Shown here: in pieces, positions 33,100 through 45,983 of the stretch
Position numbering within the stretch: the first letter of the stretch is position 1
Layout of the letters: each line of letters opens with the position of its first letter
Assembly: GCA_014773175.1 (NCBI GenBank)
Contig: VXCM01001246.1
Coordinates: forward strand, 96,200-160,199
Direction: 5' to 3'
Length of the DNA: 64,000 bases
From: Lucifuga dentata
Lineage: Eukaryota; Chordata; Actinopteri; Ophidiiformes; Bythitidae
Program-made: the position numbers and the translations under genes
Notes under the pieces: model-generated
What the model was told of the DNA's origin: nothing
The model's database searches: none
What the model saw: the letters and a program-made list of their open reading frames with translations, nothing else

Positions 33100-35280
33100 T
33101 TTTTTTTTGTCTGTTGCTGCACAGCCAGCGACTGCAGGGCGATGGCGGTGAAGAAAGCCACTGCTTACACATCTCTCAGAGCGAACAGGATCTCTAATTA
33201 CCGCCGTGAGAGGTCACCAGCAGGAACGTCGCAGGCCTTTCGCCCCACGCTGCCTCTGATTCCTTAGAATTAACCCAGTGATGGAGCGCATCGCTACAAA
33301 TGTGATTTTTGCTGATCTAATAAAATGATTTTTGAGCTGGGAATGCAGTATTGATTTTTTATGAGGTATTTCTCACACTTTATTTGCCGTCTGTTAGTGA
33401 AAGCATCCGTGAGACGGAAAGGTTTGGACGTGTTTGCAGATGTCAAAAAAAAAAAAAAAAAAAAAAAAATTAAACACGTATTGCATTTTTCATTGTGATA
33501 TCGACTCCTTTTTGAAAGATCACCGCTGGATATTTCCTGAGTCATAATTTCTTCTCTGATAACTTCTCACAGGTTTCCTCCTTTCACCTGTTTGGGTGGT
33601 CTTTGAACATCTCGCCATCCGAGCTGCATCGTCGGTTGATCAGCATTGATTTTTTCCGGCTGTTTCCAGGGTTTTCAACAGGACTGGAAGGTCTTCAAGA
33701 AAAGCCGAACAAAGATGTTCGTTTCCAGCTATATTGCCACCATCTTGCTTGTTAGCCTGTAGAGCAAATGGGGATGTGGATAGGGGTATTTAGAGGTGGA
33801 ATAAAGGAGATGCTATCCAAGCTAAATGAGGGAAGATTCACACAGCATAATGAAGGGCAGACCCATGGCTTCATGCTGATGCGTATCTAAAAAGGCCTGG
33901 TAAATACTGTTTCAGAACAGAGGGCTTTATCTGGAGATATACATATCCCCTGCAACCACATGGCCTCCACATGAGGGCCGCGGCTATCTTCTGGATCACT
34001 TTTATTCTCTTTTTTTTATCTGAAAGGAAGTAAAAACGTGAGACTTCATCGGTTTAGATCTTTGTGAGTTTGAGGGAAATTCCTTCAGATGGAGTCAGAT
34101 TGAACAGATGATTGAAAATCTGAAGCAGACTTGCAAATTCTAGTAAGAAAGTACCTAAAAGTCTCTCGTCTCTAAATATTCCAGTTCCTATGTAAATTTC
34201 TTTATTATCTCCTTTAAAAAAAAAAACATAATTGTGAATGCAAAATTATTGTGAGACTGCTTTTAAAAAACAAACCGAGAGCCATGCAACCAGCAGAGTC
34301 ATTCCCTCGTGTTAAGGCTGACACACTGGGTGGCGAGGTTCAGTAAATGGAAGCAGCAGAAACTGAGGTTCCAGAAACATCAGAGAACTTCATTTTTGCA
34401 TGTAATTTATTTTACAGGGTTTGCAAAAGCCTCACAGCTCCCTCCAAACTGAGCGCTGGTAATGGCATATGAGCTGACACGTTTGGATGGAGAGGAGAGG
34501 AGAGGTCGGTTGGGAAAAGGTGAGGATGACGATGGGGTCCTTTAAATCGAGGTCAAAGTTCAGATTGTATAAGCAGAGAAGCAGCGCCTGTGGAAAAGGC
34601 AAGAGCAGACCGAAAACCCAAAATGGAAGATGTTGAGTCAGACGATCGACGACATCATGCCAAACACAAGCCCGTTTCTTTAACGGATTTATGTCTGTCC
34701 TTTGCATCTTTCGTGTTTTGTTCTGAGAAAGAAACATTGGGACATGTTACTCGAGTCTCAAATTGAGATTTAAAGTTATCCACTGCTATAGATAGCAAAA
34801 AATAGCGAGGTCTGCACTCTGTCGTTCCCAGCGTTACAGATACTGTTTTCAATCATCATCTTTTTTCTCTTCATTATATAGGCATTTCAACGCTGGCCGC
34901 GAAATATGCAGACAAGTGACGAATTCAAGGAAAAAAAACAACATAAAGGTGAAAATCAGCATAATTACCATCATAATCTGAAATAAGTGCTGCAATAATT
35001 GAAACTCAGTCATTACATTATGGTTTTTAGGTGTGTCTCAGGTAAAAGCTAAATGATAATCAGCATATTAATGAGTTGACCATATTCAAGAGACATTTTT
35101 AACTTTATGCTGCTTCCTCTATTCAACGTTTTTTCCCCATCTCAAAGTCTAATTTAAATTCTCATATCATCTCACAAGAAAGAAAAGAGAAAAATCATAC
35201 TCATTTCCACGCTCTTGTTTTCAGTTAGAAGTCTGTTTTGAAACTATGTTGTATTGTTAAAAGAAAAACCCACATTGTTA
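33100..35280. other. Unique DNA
   Basis: No gene or dispersed repeat recognised. A poly-A run lies at 33446-33469. Confidence 0.45.
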
Positions 35281-35284
35281 CACT

Positions 35285-35565
35285 TATACTCTCTGTTGCT
35301 GCTGCATCACTGTGCACACTGAGTGAAAACAGGCTGTTTAAAACCTGAAACAGCCTTTAAAACCTCCAAAAACTTCCAAACAACCCTGCTCTGTTCTTCG
35401 CCTCTGTTCGAGGCTGTGTTCTTCTAAGAACACAGCCTCATTCATTCTTTGTGGATGTGTCTGACCACTTTCTTTACATGATGACATCATCATGTTATGG
35501 AAGTAAAGGACTAACCAAAAATGAAGGTTTGGTTTCAAAGTAAAGCAACGTGAATTTTCTGCCAT
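35285..35565. repeat. Fragment of the TTAAAGGGG-type MITE family
   Basis: TGCTGCTGCATCACTGTGCA and ACTGAGTGAAAACAGGCTGT match, in reverse, the central part of the element at 50407-50858. Related fragments occur near 58760-58800. Confidence 0.45.
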
Positions 35566-36686
35566 ATAGAGCTTCCTGTTTTAAGAGATCAGTTTGACAG
35601 AATGTAGCAACTGCATCCAGAAACTACCAGGAGTCCTGGTGTACCGTGTGTGTGTGTGTGTGTGTATTTTAATTACTATTTATATAAACTTGCTGATCAG
35701 CTGAATGGGCTCATATATCAAATGTATCAATCATTAAACATTTGGGACACATTCAGTTTGATGCATTATGCAGTTTTAATTTTTTTCATGACAGTGTGTT
35801 TTATGAATCTGTTCCCTGACATGCAAATGAGGAAATATCGTAATAACGACAAAAGATTTTAAGGTGTTGATGAATGAAGGAACAAAACTAATGATAAGGT
35901 TTTTTTTTAAGTGACCATGTTGCTATTATTTGATGATCACAGAAGATAAAACTTGTTTTGCAGAGATTGTAACAATAATTTCAGGCTCACAAGAACATGA
36001 GAAACAGTTACATGCTCTCTGGCCTTCCACAGAAAACTAAATTGGATTTCTTTAAATAAATCTATATAGCCAACAACCTGAATGTTTTTAAAAACACTCT
36101 GTTATATATATCTACCATATGTTTCATGTTGGTTTATGTGTGGGTAAGAGATGTAGGAGGAAATGAAAAGTAGAAAAAAAATCTAAATGATCATATTCTT
36201 AGAATTTTTTTTTTTTTTTTTTNTTTTTTTTTTTTTTTTTATACTTTGTGTTATTTTGTGATAATGTTGTAATTTGCTTTTCTGGTTTACTTTGCTTCCT
36301 TCAATTTTCCTTAATTACTTCCTACATAACATACGTTTCTTAGAAGACTATGCAAATAAATAATTATTTGCATAGTCAAATATAGTCAGAGTCAAAAATG
36401 ATATTCAGAATGCCACTTCTGTTGCTGCATTAAATCCTGGTCTATTTAAGCCTCTTCTTTTTCAGTTTCTCTATTTGTGGTTGTTCAATCATGCAGTTTT
36501 ATGTCTCATTTCCCAAAACTGTAATAATAGAAATTATAACATTGTATTGAAATTACCTCCATGATTAAACTACTTTAACATTACAAGTTGCAAGTTAAGA
36601 GATTATTATGGAGACTGAATGTGGATAGCAACGATCAAAGTAAGGTTTCCCTCAGTGTGTGAGGCAGAAGCAAACGGCTGCTCGAC
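35566..36686. other. Unique DNA with short simple repeats
   Basis: A (GT)n array lies at 35647-35665 and a poly-T tract with n at 36223. No gene seen. Confidence 0.5.
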
Positions 36687-37244
36687 TTAAAGGACCATAC
36701 TGGCGATTGTGCATGTTTGAGCTCAATACAACCTGCAAATATGTCATGCTACTGACAACCAATTTCCAAAACCTTTTTAGTTTTCCTGTTATTTTTTCAA
36801 ATCCTCTAATCTTTCAAACTCAAATGTTCAGGTGATACACACACCTTAAAATTCAATGTTTTGCCTTCTAACACTTATGCACGATTGTAGAATCGGTTAT
36901 TATAATTTCTGGGTTAAGCCTTGTTCTCCTCAAACTATATTTCCTGGCGAAGACATACATATCACACTCCATGCAGCTCCATGCTGGATCAGATAAATAA
37001 AGTTACTTTGGCAAAAACCTAATAGACATGTTGTTTTCTGTGATGGATTACGTATCTCAAGCATGTTTCAAGTCTCTACAAATTGATTTTAATAGCGAAT
37101 GAACTAAAATCAATGGCAGTCTGGAAGGTAGGAAAAACAATTCTAAAATGTACTGCTAAAGTAGCATATTTTGGAAAATGTTTGTCAGTAAGGTAATGTA
37201 TATGTGGATTGTATTTGGGCACAATTGCTGGTATGATCCTTTAA
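36687..37244 (+). mobile_element. Kolobok-like MITE, subfamily A2
   Basis: TTAA-bounded; left TIR TTAAAGGACCATACTGGCG, right end GCTGGTATGATCCTTTAA. Confidence 0.86.
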
Positions 37245-37423
37245 ATTAGGAGACTTCCAGCTTTTTTTGTACTGGTTTAAAATGAGCATTTTCTATAAGA
37301 AAACATGTAATGAACCAGGTTTATGTGCTGTCTATCTTACAGTGATTTTGTCATTAGTAGTCATGTTTTGCACATTTGCAAATTAAAATTTAAATAAAAA
37401 AGTCAACCAGTTGTTATTTTTTT

Positions 37424-37684
37424 AACCCTCTGGAGCCTCAAATCAATTTTTCAAGAAAATTTTTCATTCAAGGAAAAAACAAAACAAAAAAACAAAACAA
37501 CAGAAAAACAAACAAACAAACAAAAAAACTCCAATCTAAAAGAATTTAGCAAAAGAAAAAAAAAAAGTCATAAAACGTTGTTAGTTTTCTACTTGATTCG
37601 AAAAGATTGCAGGAAATAAAAGAATGTCTACAAAAAAATAAGCAAACAATGCGTCAAAAGTGACTTTAGACCGCAGATTATTAA
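37424..37684. mobile_element. PiggyBac-like TTAACCC MITE
   Basis: The left end TTAACCCTCTGGAGCCTCAA is well kept. The right end has AAAAGTGACTTTAGACC, matching the subterminal part of the family, then TTAA. The inner part is A-rich. Confidence 0.5.
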
Positions 37685-39705
37685 ACTTAAGAGAAGCTCA
37701 AATTAAGTGTATTTTTAATTACTAATAACACTAGTGCTATCTTTTCTTATTACATATAATATTGAAGAACACGGTATGGCTGCCTACACGTGAGCAGACA
37801 GCACAGTTTTCTTATCGAGCTGAGCGGAGCCTCTCCACCTTGCAGCGACACTACTTTGAGCAATGTGCACCACTCAAATTCTCTACTTTGCTGCTGTGCT
37901 CAATATTTAACCAAATTCAACTGTGGCCCATCTTCTGGTGACCTTTCAAATGTGCAACCAGTGAGGGAGTAGCTACATGAACAACACAAAGGAATTGTAA
38001 AATAGTGCCATTGGTCGTAATTGTTAGCAGCTTACATATCATTTAGGGCTAACAGCTAAATCCAAAGCTAACGCCTCTTCTGAATGATGGATGTTGGTCT
38101 TGGTTTGGTGTCAGCACTTTTCTCCTTGCATTGAGGGCAGAGAGTGTCACATTTGTAGGGATAAGCAGGCCATGAGAGCAATTTTAATGCATACACCTGC
38201 TGTTGAGGGGTTAACTTTTTTTTAAAGTCTCAAAATGGCATAGGCCGGCCCTGGGCCTCAGATTCTGTGACAGGATGGGGAGCTTTGGGTTTGTTTCTTC
38301 TGTTTAACTTGGGAACCTGGAAAAGAAGCCTTTGATAAGATACTTTGGTGGAAATCCAGACTGGGAATATTTACATATTTACACAGGAAGTCAACAAGCC
38401 TCTTGGATGATGCATTGTGATGGTGATGGATTATCCTAAGGATTGATGACAGATCTATACGTAGAACCATAGCATATAAACTTTTTCTGGCTGAATTAAA
38501 ATAATTGTCATTTTACTGTCATTTTCACCTTTATTACTACTTTTGACTCTTGTTTCATTTAACAACAATAACAGTTAAATATGAACCTGATCCAAGCATT
38601 CTTAGTTATTTAGTCTTAATCATTTCTTAAACATGCTGCAAATGGAAATGTTGGCATATATATATTGCAAATACAGGTACAACAAAAACATTCTGTTTGA
38701 TAAAAGCAGTGAACATTCAAATTGGGTTCAGTATGAACATTGTGATTACTTTTTTTTTTTTTTTTTTTTTTTNTTTTTTTTTTTTTGCCAAAACGTATTT
38801 GGCAATTGCAAAAAAAAAAACAAAAAACGTTGCATATTATGAATGTAATTTGTCAGAGATCTAGTTGTGTCTTTACACCATTTTTGCACATCACCCGTAA
38901 TTGTATTCCAGATACATAATGTACAAAGGACACATCGAATTGAGGATTTTCAGATGTTTTGCTGCCTTGTGACAAACAGCTTGTGGCCCAGCGCAGGTCC
39001 AACACCTGATGGTGTGGGATCCGTGTTGTAGACAACAAGATGCAAAGAGATGTGGAATTGACAGACATAAATAATGAGTAAGCCTGGGAAATCCCTTTTA
39101 GGCCCAACGGAAATCAAAGTATAGGTTGCAAAGAGCAAAGACCTTGCCATTCAGGTGCCAAGGCCTTGGCTTAGATGGTGCAGGTTGTGTGTCCTCTACT
39201 GAACAGATTGTTTCCCTTTTCTCCTGTCACTGCAATTGAGCTATTGCGGAGCAGAAAAAAGCGTTGGGAAAAAGGTCAACTGGATGTGAAGCTCCCATTA
39301 TCAGCAATCTTCCCCTGGCTTCCATAAGCAGCTTGTTTCTAAGCTGCAACCTAGCCAAGCATGAAGGGAATATAATTTCAGCCAATCTCCTGGTAGCATG
39401 GGTGCACAGAAAGCCATTGTAAGACCAGCAAAATAGTCACAATAGACTCACTGGCCTTCCTGATAAAGATCTGCATAGGTAATGCCAGGGCAGCAATGAA
39501 GGCAATTTTTGCCTCCTCAGATTTAGCTGAACTCTCTCACTTCTGTGTCCCTCTGCAAAGGAAAAGCTGCATAGCACTTTTTGTTGTGTGTAATTATAAG
39601 TGGCGTAGCAGGGAGAAAACTGAATAACTTTCTCAGTGAATAATGCACTATCAGCCTCACACTTTATCCGGCAACACAAGGTGGAGCTTTGTTGGGTTCT
39701 TGAAC
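37685..39705. other. Unique DNA
   Basis: No gene recognised. A poly-T tract with n at 38773 is present. Confidence 0.45.
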
Positions 39706-39709
39706 GCAC

Positions 39710-39990
39710 CCTCTACAAACTCTACCCATTTTCTATACCTGCTCAACCTGAGCAGGGCTGCTGGGAGGTGGGGGTCTGGAGCCTATTCCCAGCATTCATT
39801 GGGTGAGAGGTGCTGTGCACCCCGTACACATCTAATGCAGAGACATCAAACTTCACGCTCAAACTTACAGGAAGTGTACAGTTTCTAATTCACCTAATCT
39901 GCATATTTTTTGGACATGCAAATGTCATGAATAAAGGACTTTCATGCTCATTGCTGACCATTGAGCCACTGTGCATCCCTAACCCAAACT
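39710..39990 (-). repeat. Retroposon-like fish repeat, near full length
   Basis: CCATTTTCTATACCTGCTCA, GGAGCCTATTCCCAGCATTC and CACCTAATCTGCATATTTTT, ending GACCATTGAGCCACTGTGCA. The same block order in reverse is seen at 48690-48960. Confidence 0.65.
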
Positions 39991-40062
39991 CGTTGTTTTT
40001 ATGGCAGAAAATGAAATAACCCATTGTTTTTAATTTAGAACAGGCTGTAAGATCTAAAGGAT

Positions 40063-40578
40063 CTAAAGGACCATATCGTATTTTTGCATGTTTGAGCCCA
40101 ATAAATACAAGCCATGCATGTTAAGTTACTGCCAACCATTTCCCAAATACTACTGGAGTAGTACATTTTAGAATTGTTTTTCCTACCTTCCAGACTGCCA
40201 GTGGTTTCAGTTCATTCCAGTAGGCTATTAAAAAATCAACTTCTTGAGATTTGAAACGTGCTTGAGATAGATAATTTGTCACAGCGAACCATGTGCTGTT
40301 ATTATTTTTGCCAAAGTTACTTAACTTAACCAGTCCAACATGGAGCTACATGAAAGAAAAATGTATTTCTCCACCAGGGAATATAGTCCCAAGAGAAGAC
40401 TGCTTGTTCATGTATCAGCTGAACATTTGATATTTTGAAAGATTAAGGGATTTGGCAAAATAACATGAAAACTAAAATACATTTTTATGTTTGGGAAAAT
40501 GGTTGGCAATGATGTAACCTGTACGTCGGTTGTATTTATTGGGCTCAAACTGGCAAAAGCATTGGTATGGTCCTTTAA
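40063..40578 (-). mobile_element. Kolobok-like MITE, A2, with an extended left terminus
   Basis: The right end is TTGGTATGGTCCTTTAA. The left end reads CTAAAGGACCATATCG and is preceded by GATCTAAAGGAT. About 36 bp outside the TIR (40029-40064) match, in reverse, the flank of the copy ending at 55044. Confidence 0.84.
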
Positions 40579-41175
40579 ACCCATCACCATGTTGCAGGAG
40601 AATTTCTAATCTATGCAGGCTATAAAACCCACTGCAAAAAATGAACCAACTCTGCTTTGTTGAATAGCATTGGTGAAGAAAACTCACCACTAGTTACTCT
40701 CCTAAAACCGTAATGGAATCACATTACTCATTACTCAAGGAGGAAAGCCATCTATAGCTATAAATAAATTGATATTGTATTGCATTTAGTGCAAAAGCAT
40801 GACTCAAATTTAGAGTGTAACCACAAAAAATATTCAAATAAGACATGTTTGCTACTGTCTGAGAGACTGTGAGATCGAACCCGAGGCTCAGATTCCACCT
40901 GCTCTTGCTTTGTTCTGCAGCTCCTTGCCCACTTGGCTGTCTTACCTGACGAGGTAATTCAGGTAATTCACTGATCACGCTTACATGTCATGTGAACACA
41001 AAAGATGAAGCCGTGCTAACTTTATCTTCTGACTACAGCCACAGTGGACAAACAGTGAGCCTTAAACAATGTCCAGCAGCATTTTCATGCTTTTTAATTA
41101 CACGGGCAAAACCTCCAACGCCTCACCTGCTTCTGTCTCCTTTACTGGTGTCTTCATGTAGCTGCACGGCTTCCC
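40579..41175. other. Unique DNA
   Basis: No feature recognised. Confidence 0.5.
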
Positions 41176-41240
41176 TTAAAGGATGATACCAGTGATTTTG
41201 AATGTTTAAGCACTACCTGCCCAAAACATAAAACTGGATT
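41176..41240 (+). mobile_element. Kolobok-like MITE fragment, A2 left end
   Basis: TTAAAGGATGATACCAGTGA and a short following part with CCAAAACATAAAACTGGATT; the rest is absent. Confidence 0.75.
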
Positions 41241-41484
41241 TATTTTGTTGAAATGTAGAATATGTGAGACGCTGAACATGATTCCTTGAAACAAACCCTC
41301 AATTATAAGAGTTGCACCCATGCTTGATGATATTTGGGTTATCTAATGTTAGAACTCCTGGTTATGTGAAAGCAATGCTAGTACTGCCACTCCCACTCAG
41401 AATCAAACCGACTTTGTACAATATCAGGACCCAGGAACATTAATGGAATGCATCCAGTAATGATGCTATTATTACCAATGCTGA

Positions 41485-41665
41485 GGAGGTCATGTGATCA
41501 CCAGAGTTTGCTTGTCTGTTTCTTGGTTTGTTCGCAGGATATCTCAAAAAGTTATGGACAGATTTGGATGTAATTAAGGGAGAGATAGATAATATAAAGA
41601 GGAAGAAGTGATTACGGTTTGGAGATGATCGACCTGATGGTGGCACTTTGGCCTATAGCATTAAA
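41485..41665 (+). repeat. Fragment of the 14965-type dispersed repeat
   Basis: GCTGAGGAGGTCATGTGATC, CAGGATATCTCAAAAAGTTA and the following block parallel 14975-15050. Confidence 0.5.
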
Positions 41666-41669
41666 CAGG

Positions 41670-42355
41670 AAGCGATAGAATCAAAATTATTTTTTCCTAG
41701 ATTAGTCTATACTGTGTCCACCCATGCAAGCCATGCCTCTTTTAATTCACCTGACTAGCTTTTCTGCCATTTTGAATTTTTTTCAAAACAGTTTTTTTTT
41801 CGTACCTCCTCCTGTAATTTTGGCTTGATCAATACAAAATTTTGCAAGTAGAATGTCTGAACCAAGCTGAAAAAAACTTATTTCTTTGTTTTTTTGATAT
41901 TCCCCATCATTTTTTTCTACAACTGGATGCCAAAGTTGTGTGCACACTGCCTATACAATCCTTGGCGGAGCTCTGAGTGCTATTTGTCTGTGCTTTTGGT
42001 GTTCCTAAATGGCATGTTAACATGAAATGGCAATTATAATTTCTTAAAATATCTAAATGTTACCACAGTGTATCAAGTCAAACAATGTGTATTATTGACA
42101 AATATCAAAATGAAGAACAATTATAATATGCAATGTCAGTCAACAGTTAGTTAATATGCAGTATATCAAATTATCCATATTATGTAACCTTCATCATCAT
42201 AACACATCTTTCTCTTATATATATACAAACTACCTCATCCAGTCAGAATGCAGAGATACTTTTTATAAACTTATTTTATCTTTTTTAGTCTATTGATTTT
42301 ACCTCATTTTTATTTTAATTGATACAGCTTTTCATGTTTGCAATATCTTTACTAG
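41670..42355. other. Unique DNA
   Basis: No feature recognised. Confidence 0.45.
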
Positions 42356-42359
42356 TCAA

Positions 42360-42445
42360 ACTCCTCATGTGTGAGAACATACTTGTCTAAATAAACCGGA
42401 TTCTGAGTCATATTCTGAAATAATATTCTGATATTCTGACACTGA
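42360..42445 (+). repeat. LINE-like 3' terminus with (ATTCTGA)n tail
   Basis: CTAAATAAACCGGATTCTGA followed by degenerate ATTCTGA units resembles the tail of the LINE at 16006 read in its own orientation. Confidence 0.45.
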
Positions 42446-43357
42446 TATTGGCATTATGATGCAACTTTGAAAATGGGAGGGAAAAAAAACTTTAGCAGGA
42501 TGCTAACGGCGGATGATGAAATGTGAAGGATGTTGCAATCATAAAGTGTTGGAGTTGGTCGGCTGCCAGCAGCATGAACATTATTTCTCCCACTGAGTGT
42601 GTCTCTGCTACTTTTCTGTTCCTGTTTAATACAGAAGTGGCTGCTTAGTATTGCATTTTTAACAAAACACAATATCAAGTCAAGTCTAGTTTGTTTTTGC
42701 TTCAATTAATCACTATTACGGTGTTAAAGGACTTTACATTGCTGTCATTATGAAAATAATGAATGGAAATAAAACCACTCAACCTTCATCTCTCTGTAAC
42801 CAAAGAAAGGGAAAAAAAAGGAAAAAAAAAAAAAACTCAGTAGAATCAGTCTTTACCTTTATCACTGCTGTAAATGGGTTTGAAGAGTCAAAGCTAAAAT
42901 TCAAATTTGGGCCAATCACAAAAGAGAAAATTCACTGTGATAGCCAATGAAATTCAAACAATTCATACATACCTTTAAATAATCTATTAGCACTTGAATA
43001 CCAAGAGCATTTTAAAATAATTTTAAAATATTACATCCTAGAACACACAGTGAATTATTTCTCACTGAGATGTAAATTCAGCACCTCTGTGCATCTCACA
43101 AAAATCCTCTTTCCGCAGTGACATTTTCATGTTATTTATACCGTTAAGAGCATGTTTGCAGAGTAATTCACCAATGTGATGTAAATGGGCTGTGAAAAAA
43201 AATGTCTTTGTTGTTTATCCTCTTGACCTTTAATTCAAAATATTAACAAAAACATAACCTTTTAATTAAAGTAAAATAATCAGAAGTGAAAAGAAATTAT
43301 CATGAAACAAATATTTTTCTAAATGGGCCTGGAAGAGGACATGTGTGTACATTGACT

Positions 43358-43358
<1 letters not shown>
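42446..43358. other. Unique DNA
   Basis: No gene recognised; A-rich at 42808-42836. Confidence 0.5.
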
Positions 43359-43402
<44 letters not shown>

Positions 43403-43411
43403 CACACACAG
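43359..43411. repeat. (CA)n microsatellite
   Basis: About 26 CA units with one CG interruption. Confidence 0.95.
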
Positions 43412-43483
43412 TGAGGAGGATGTTTGAGTGCAAATAATCTCTAAGCATCACAGATGGAGAATTGCAAATGTTAGTTGGGTCTT

Positions 43484-43805
43484 AGGCTACGTTCACATGA
43501 CACGCTGACATGGCCCAGATCTGATTTTGCAGCTGCAATGGGTTTTGTTTTTTGTCGCCTTCTCGCTCTCATTATCATCCTTTTTATCTGCATTTTCTTC
43601 TGACCTCCGCAACAAATAATCCTGGCCATCCATACCCAGCTGGTATGCTGCAGCTACATCGCCATGTTTGCACTGTCGGTGTTCATACTGGTGATGGATA
43701 CAGGTCACTTACAAACATGAATGTGAACCATCAACACAAAAAGATCAGATCTGATTAAAAAATCAGAATTAAGCATTAAGGCCTGTAATGTGAACGCAGA
43801 CTATA
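43484..43805. mobile_element. hAT-like MITE with GTTCACAT termini
   Basis: Left end TAGGCTACGTTCACATGACA and right end TGTAATGTGAACGCAGACTA are imperfect inverted repeats. The element abuts the larger homologous element to the right, so the two may form one composite. Exact boundaries are uncertain. Confidence 0.5.
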
Positions 43806-44560
43806 TTAAACAATCAGAATCTGGTCGTACATATGACCTGATTCTGATCTTTTGCTCACATGTGACACGTATTGGATATGCTTCCTGAAGATGTAAATGG
43901 TAAAAAAAACCAAACCAAAACAAAACAAAACAAAAAAAAACACATGGAATCGGGTATTTTCAGATCTGTTTTGGGCCATTTGAATATGTAGAAATAAATT
44001 GGATACGTATCAGTTATCTGCCAATGCGACTGCTGTCTAAATGGACAGATCGGAATTTCCTTCCCATTCTGACTCATATCTATGTTCCACTACTTTATCT
44101 GCATATGAATGACGTAAATGATCAATACGACGACCGCTCTCTGTAAACAGAAATGGAAGACATACTGTATATATCAGACATACTGATGTGTGTTTGTCAA
44201 ACAGATGTGTTAGTGTGTGATAACAGGCTCCTGTTACAGCAGCAAAAGTCCAACTCACTTCTCCTCTGTGATCAATGACGAAAATACGTGTCCTGATGGT
44301 GATCAACACTCACACAACATATGAGATGTTTCTCTCTGCATCTGAAAGTTACTAAAAACCACTGATCATGGATGGAAATAGTTCTCTCATCTTCGTTCAT
44401 TGAAGCGTTTTGTTTGCATATGGGGTGCTGCGAGTCAAAACCGTGTAAATAAAGGTATCAGATATGGGCCGCTTAAAAAAGAAAATGTAAGTATGCTGAA
44501 CAAAAAATAGGATATAGGCGAAAAATTGGAATTGAGCATCAAGACTTTGTAAAACCTTGA
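43806..44560 (-). mobile_element. Non-autonomous hAT-like element, copy 2
   Basis: In reverse it aligns with 26965-27660 through most of its length. The frames in the two copies share MSQNGKEIP, evidence of repeat homology. No transposase motif is visible. Confidence 0.6.
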
Positions 44561-44717
44561 CCTTTCTTCCTCCATCTTGGCTTCAGAAAGTCTCCAAACT
44601 TGATGTTGGATCAGACGCCACCAGGCTGATTGAGAAAAATATTTGTTTTATGATAAGAATTTATTTTTCCTTTCAGCTATTTCTTAGCTGTAGCTTCTAG
44701 CTTCTTAACTCTATTAC

Positions 44718-45600
44718 TTGGGCATTCACCTGGACAACAGACCTGGAAATGTAACACAGAGGTGTACAGGAAGGACAGAGCAGACTCTACTTCTTGAGGA
44801 AACTAAAGTCTTTCAGTGTGTGCAGCAAGATGTTGCATATCTTCTATGACTCTGTTGCAGAAAGTGCAATTTTCTTTGCAGCATCTGTTGGAGCCGCACC
44901 ATCAGAGCCGCCGACTTTAAGAAACTAAAACTGATAAAGAAGGCTGGCTCTGTGCTGGGACTGCTGTGGAACCCTGGAGGTGGGTGTGGAGAGAAGGATG
45001 TTGCCTAAGCTGCTCAACATAATGGACAACACCACACATACCCTACACAACACCACACACACCCTACACAACACCACACACCCCCTACACAACACCACAC
45101 ACACACCCTACACAACACCACACATCCCCTACATAACACTACACACCCCTACACAACACCACTAACCCCCTATACAACACCACACACCCCCTACACAACA
45201 CTACACACCCCTACACAACACCACACACCCCTACACAACACCACACACCCCTACACAACACCACACCCCTACACACCTACAGGTTGGACAGCAGCTGTAA
45301 AAAGTTACAGGAAGTCGCTCCTGTCCACAGTATCTACGTGACTCCTCTGTGTGTCGACTCCTCTGAGTGGTATTAATGCACAACACACTTTTTACATTTA
45401 ATTTGAACATTAACAGCAATATCTTGCCCTTAAGTTAATATTATTTATTAAGTTTTTATTCTTTTTTAAATATTTATTCTTTTTATTCTATTTTATTTGG
45501 TATAGTATCGATGTTCTGTCTTTTACCTACTGCATTGTGTTTTTTTTGTAATTGCTGCTGCAACAGTGAAATTTCTTCTTGGGGATAAATAAAGTACTAC
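44718..45600 (+). mobile_element. Degenerate LINE fragment with internal minisatellite and 3' end
   Basis: Broken reverse-transcriptase C-terminal sequence is readable with frameshifts: LGIHLDNR at the left, then KLKSFSVCSKMLHIFYDSVA, then a stretch matching AGSVLG and LLNIMDN. A 265-bp minisatellite follows this last motif. The 3' end (about 45570-45600) reads AAATTTCTTCTTGGGGATAA then ATAAAGTACTAC and passes into a TCTAC array. The clade is not certain (CR1/L2-like). Confidence 0.72.
45018..45283. repeat. Minisatellite of ACACCACACACCCCTACACA type
   Basis: About 13 units of 18-22 bp. It sits inside the LINE coding region and looks like an expansion of the AACACCACACAT sequence at its left edge. 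Confidence 0.92.
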
Positions 45601-45876
45601 TTTACTCTTCTGCACTCTACTGTACTCTACTCTACTCTACTCTACTCCGCTCTGCTCTATTCCACTCTACTGTACTCTACTCTGCTATACTTTGCTCTAC
45701 TCTACTCTACTCTACTCTACTCTGCTCTACTCTACTTTACTCTACTCTACTCTGCTCTGCTCTACTCTACTCTGCTCTACTTTACTCTACTCTACTCTGC
45801 TCTACTCTACTCTACTCTGCTCTGCTCTGCTCTGCTCTACTCTACTCTACTCTCCTCTACTTTACTCTACTCTGCT
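45594..45876. repeat. (TCTAC)n / (TCTGC)n array at the LINE 3' end
   Basis: About 280 bp of pentanucleotide units directly follow the LINE terminal ATAAAGTACTAC, suggesting growth from the retrotransposon tail. The open frames here are artefacts of the repeat. Confidence 0.95.
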
Positions 45877-45944
45877 CACTTTAACTAAAGCTTATATTTT
45901 TGTTAATATTTTGAATGAAAGATCAAGAGGATAAACAATTAAGA

Positions 45945-45983
45945 CTTTTTTTTTTTTTTTTTACNTTTTTTTTTTTTTTTTTA
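45945..45983. repeat. Poly-T tract with an ambiguous base
   Basis: Two T runs around n at 45965, each ending in TTAC, so they may be duplicated ends of the same tract. Confidence 0.8.

Noticed and set aside
42725..42745. TTAAAGGACTTTACATTG as a MITE end
   Set aside because: Only the first nine bases match the TIR; no internal similarity follows.
45579..45934. Long open frames rich in Leu-Tyr-Ser over the TCTAC array
   Set aside because: A stop-free pentanucleotide repeat gives such frames in several phases; there is no start context, domain or splice structure.
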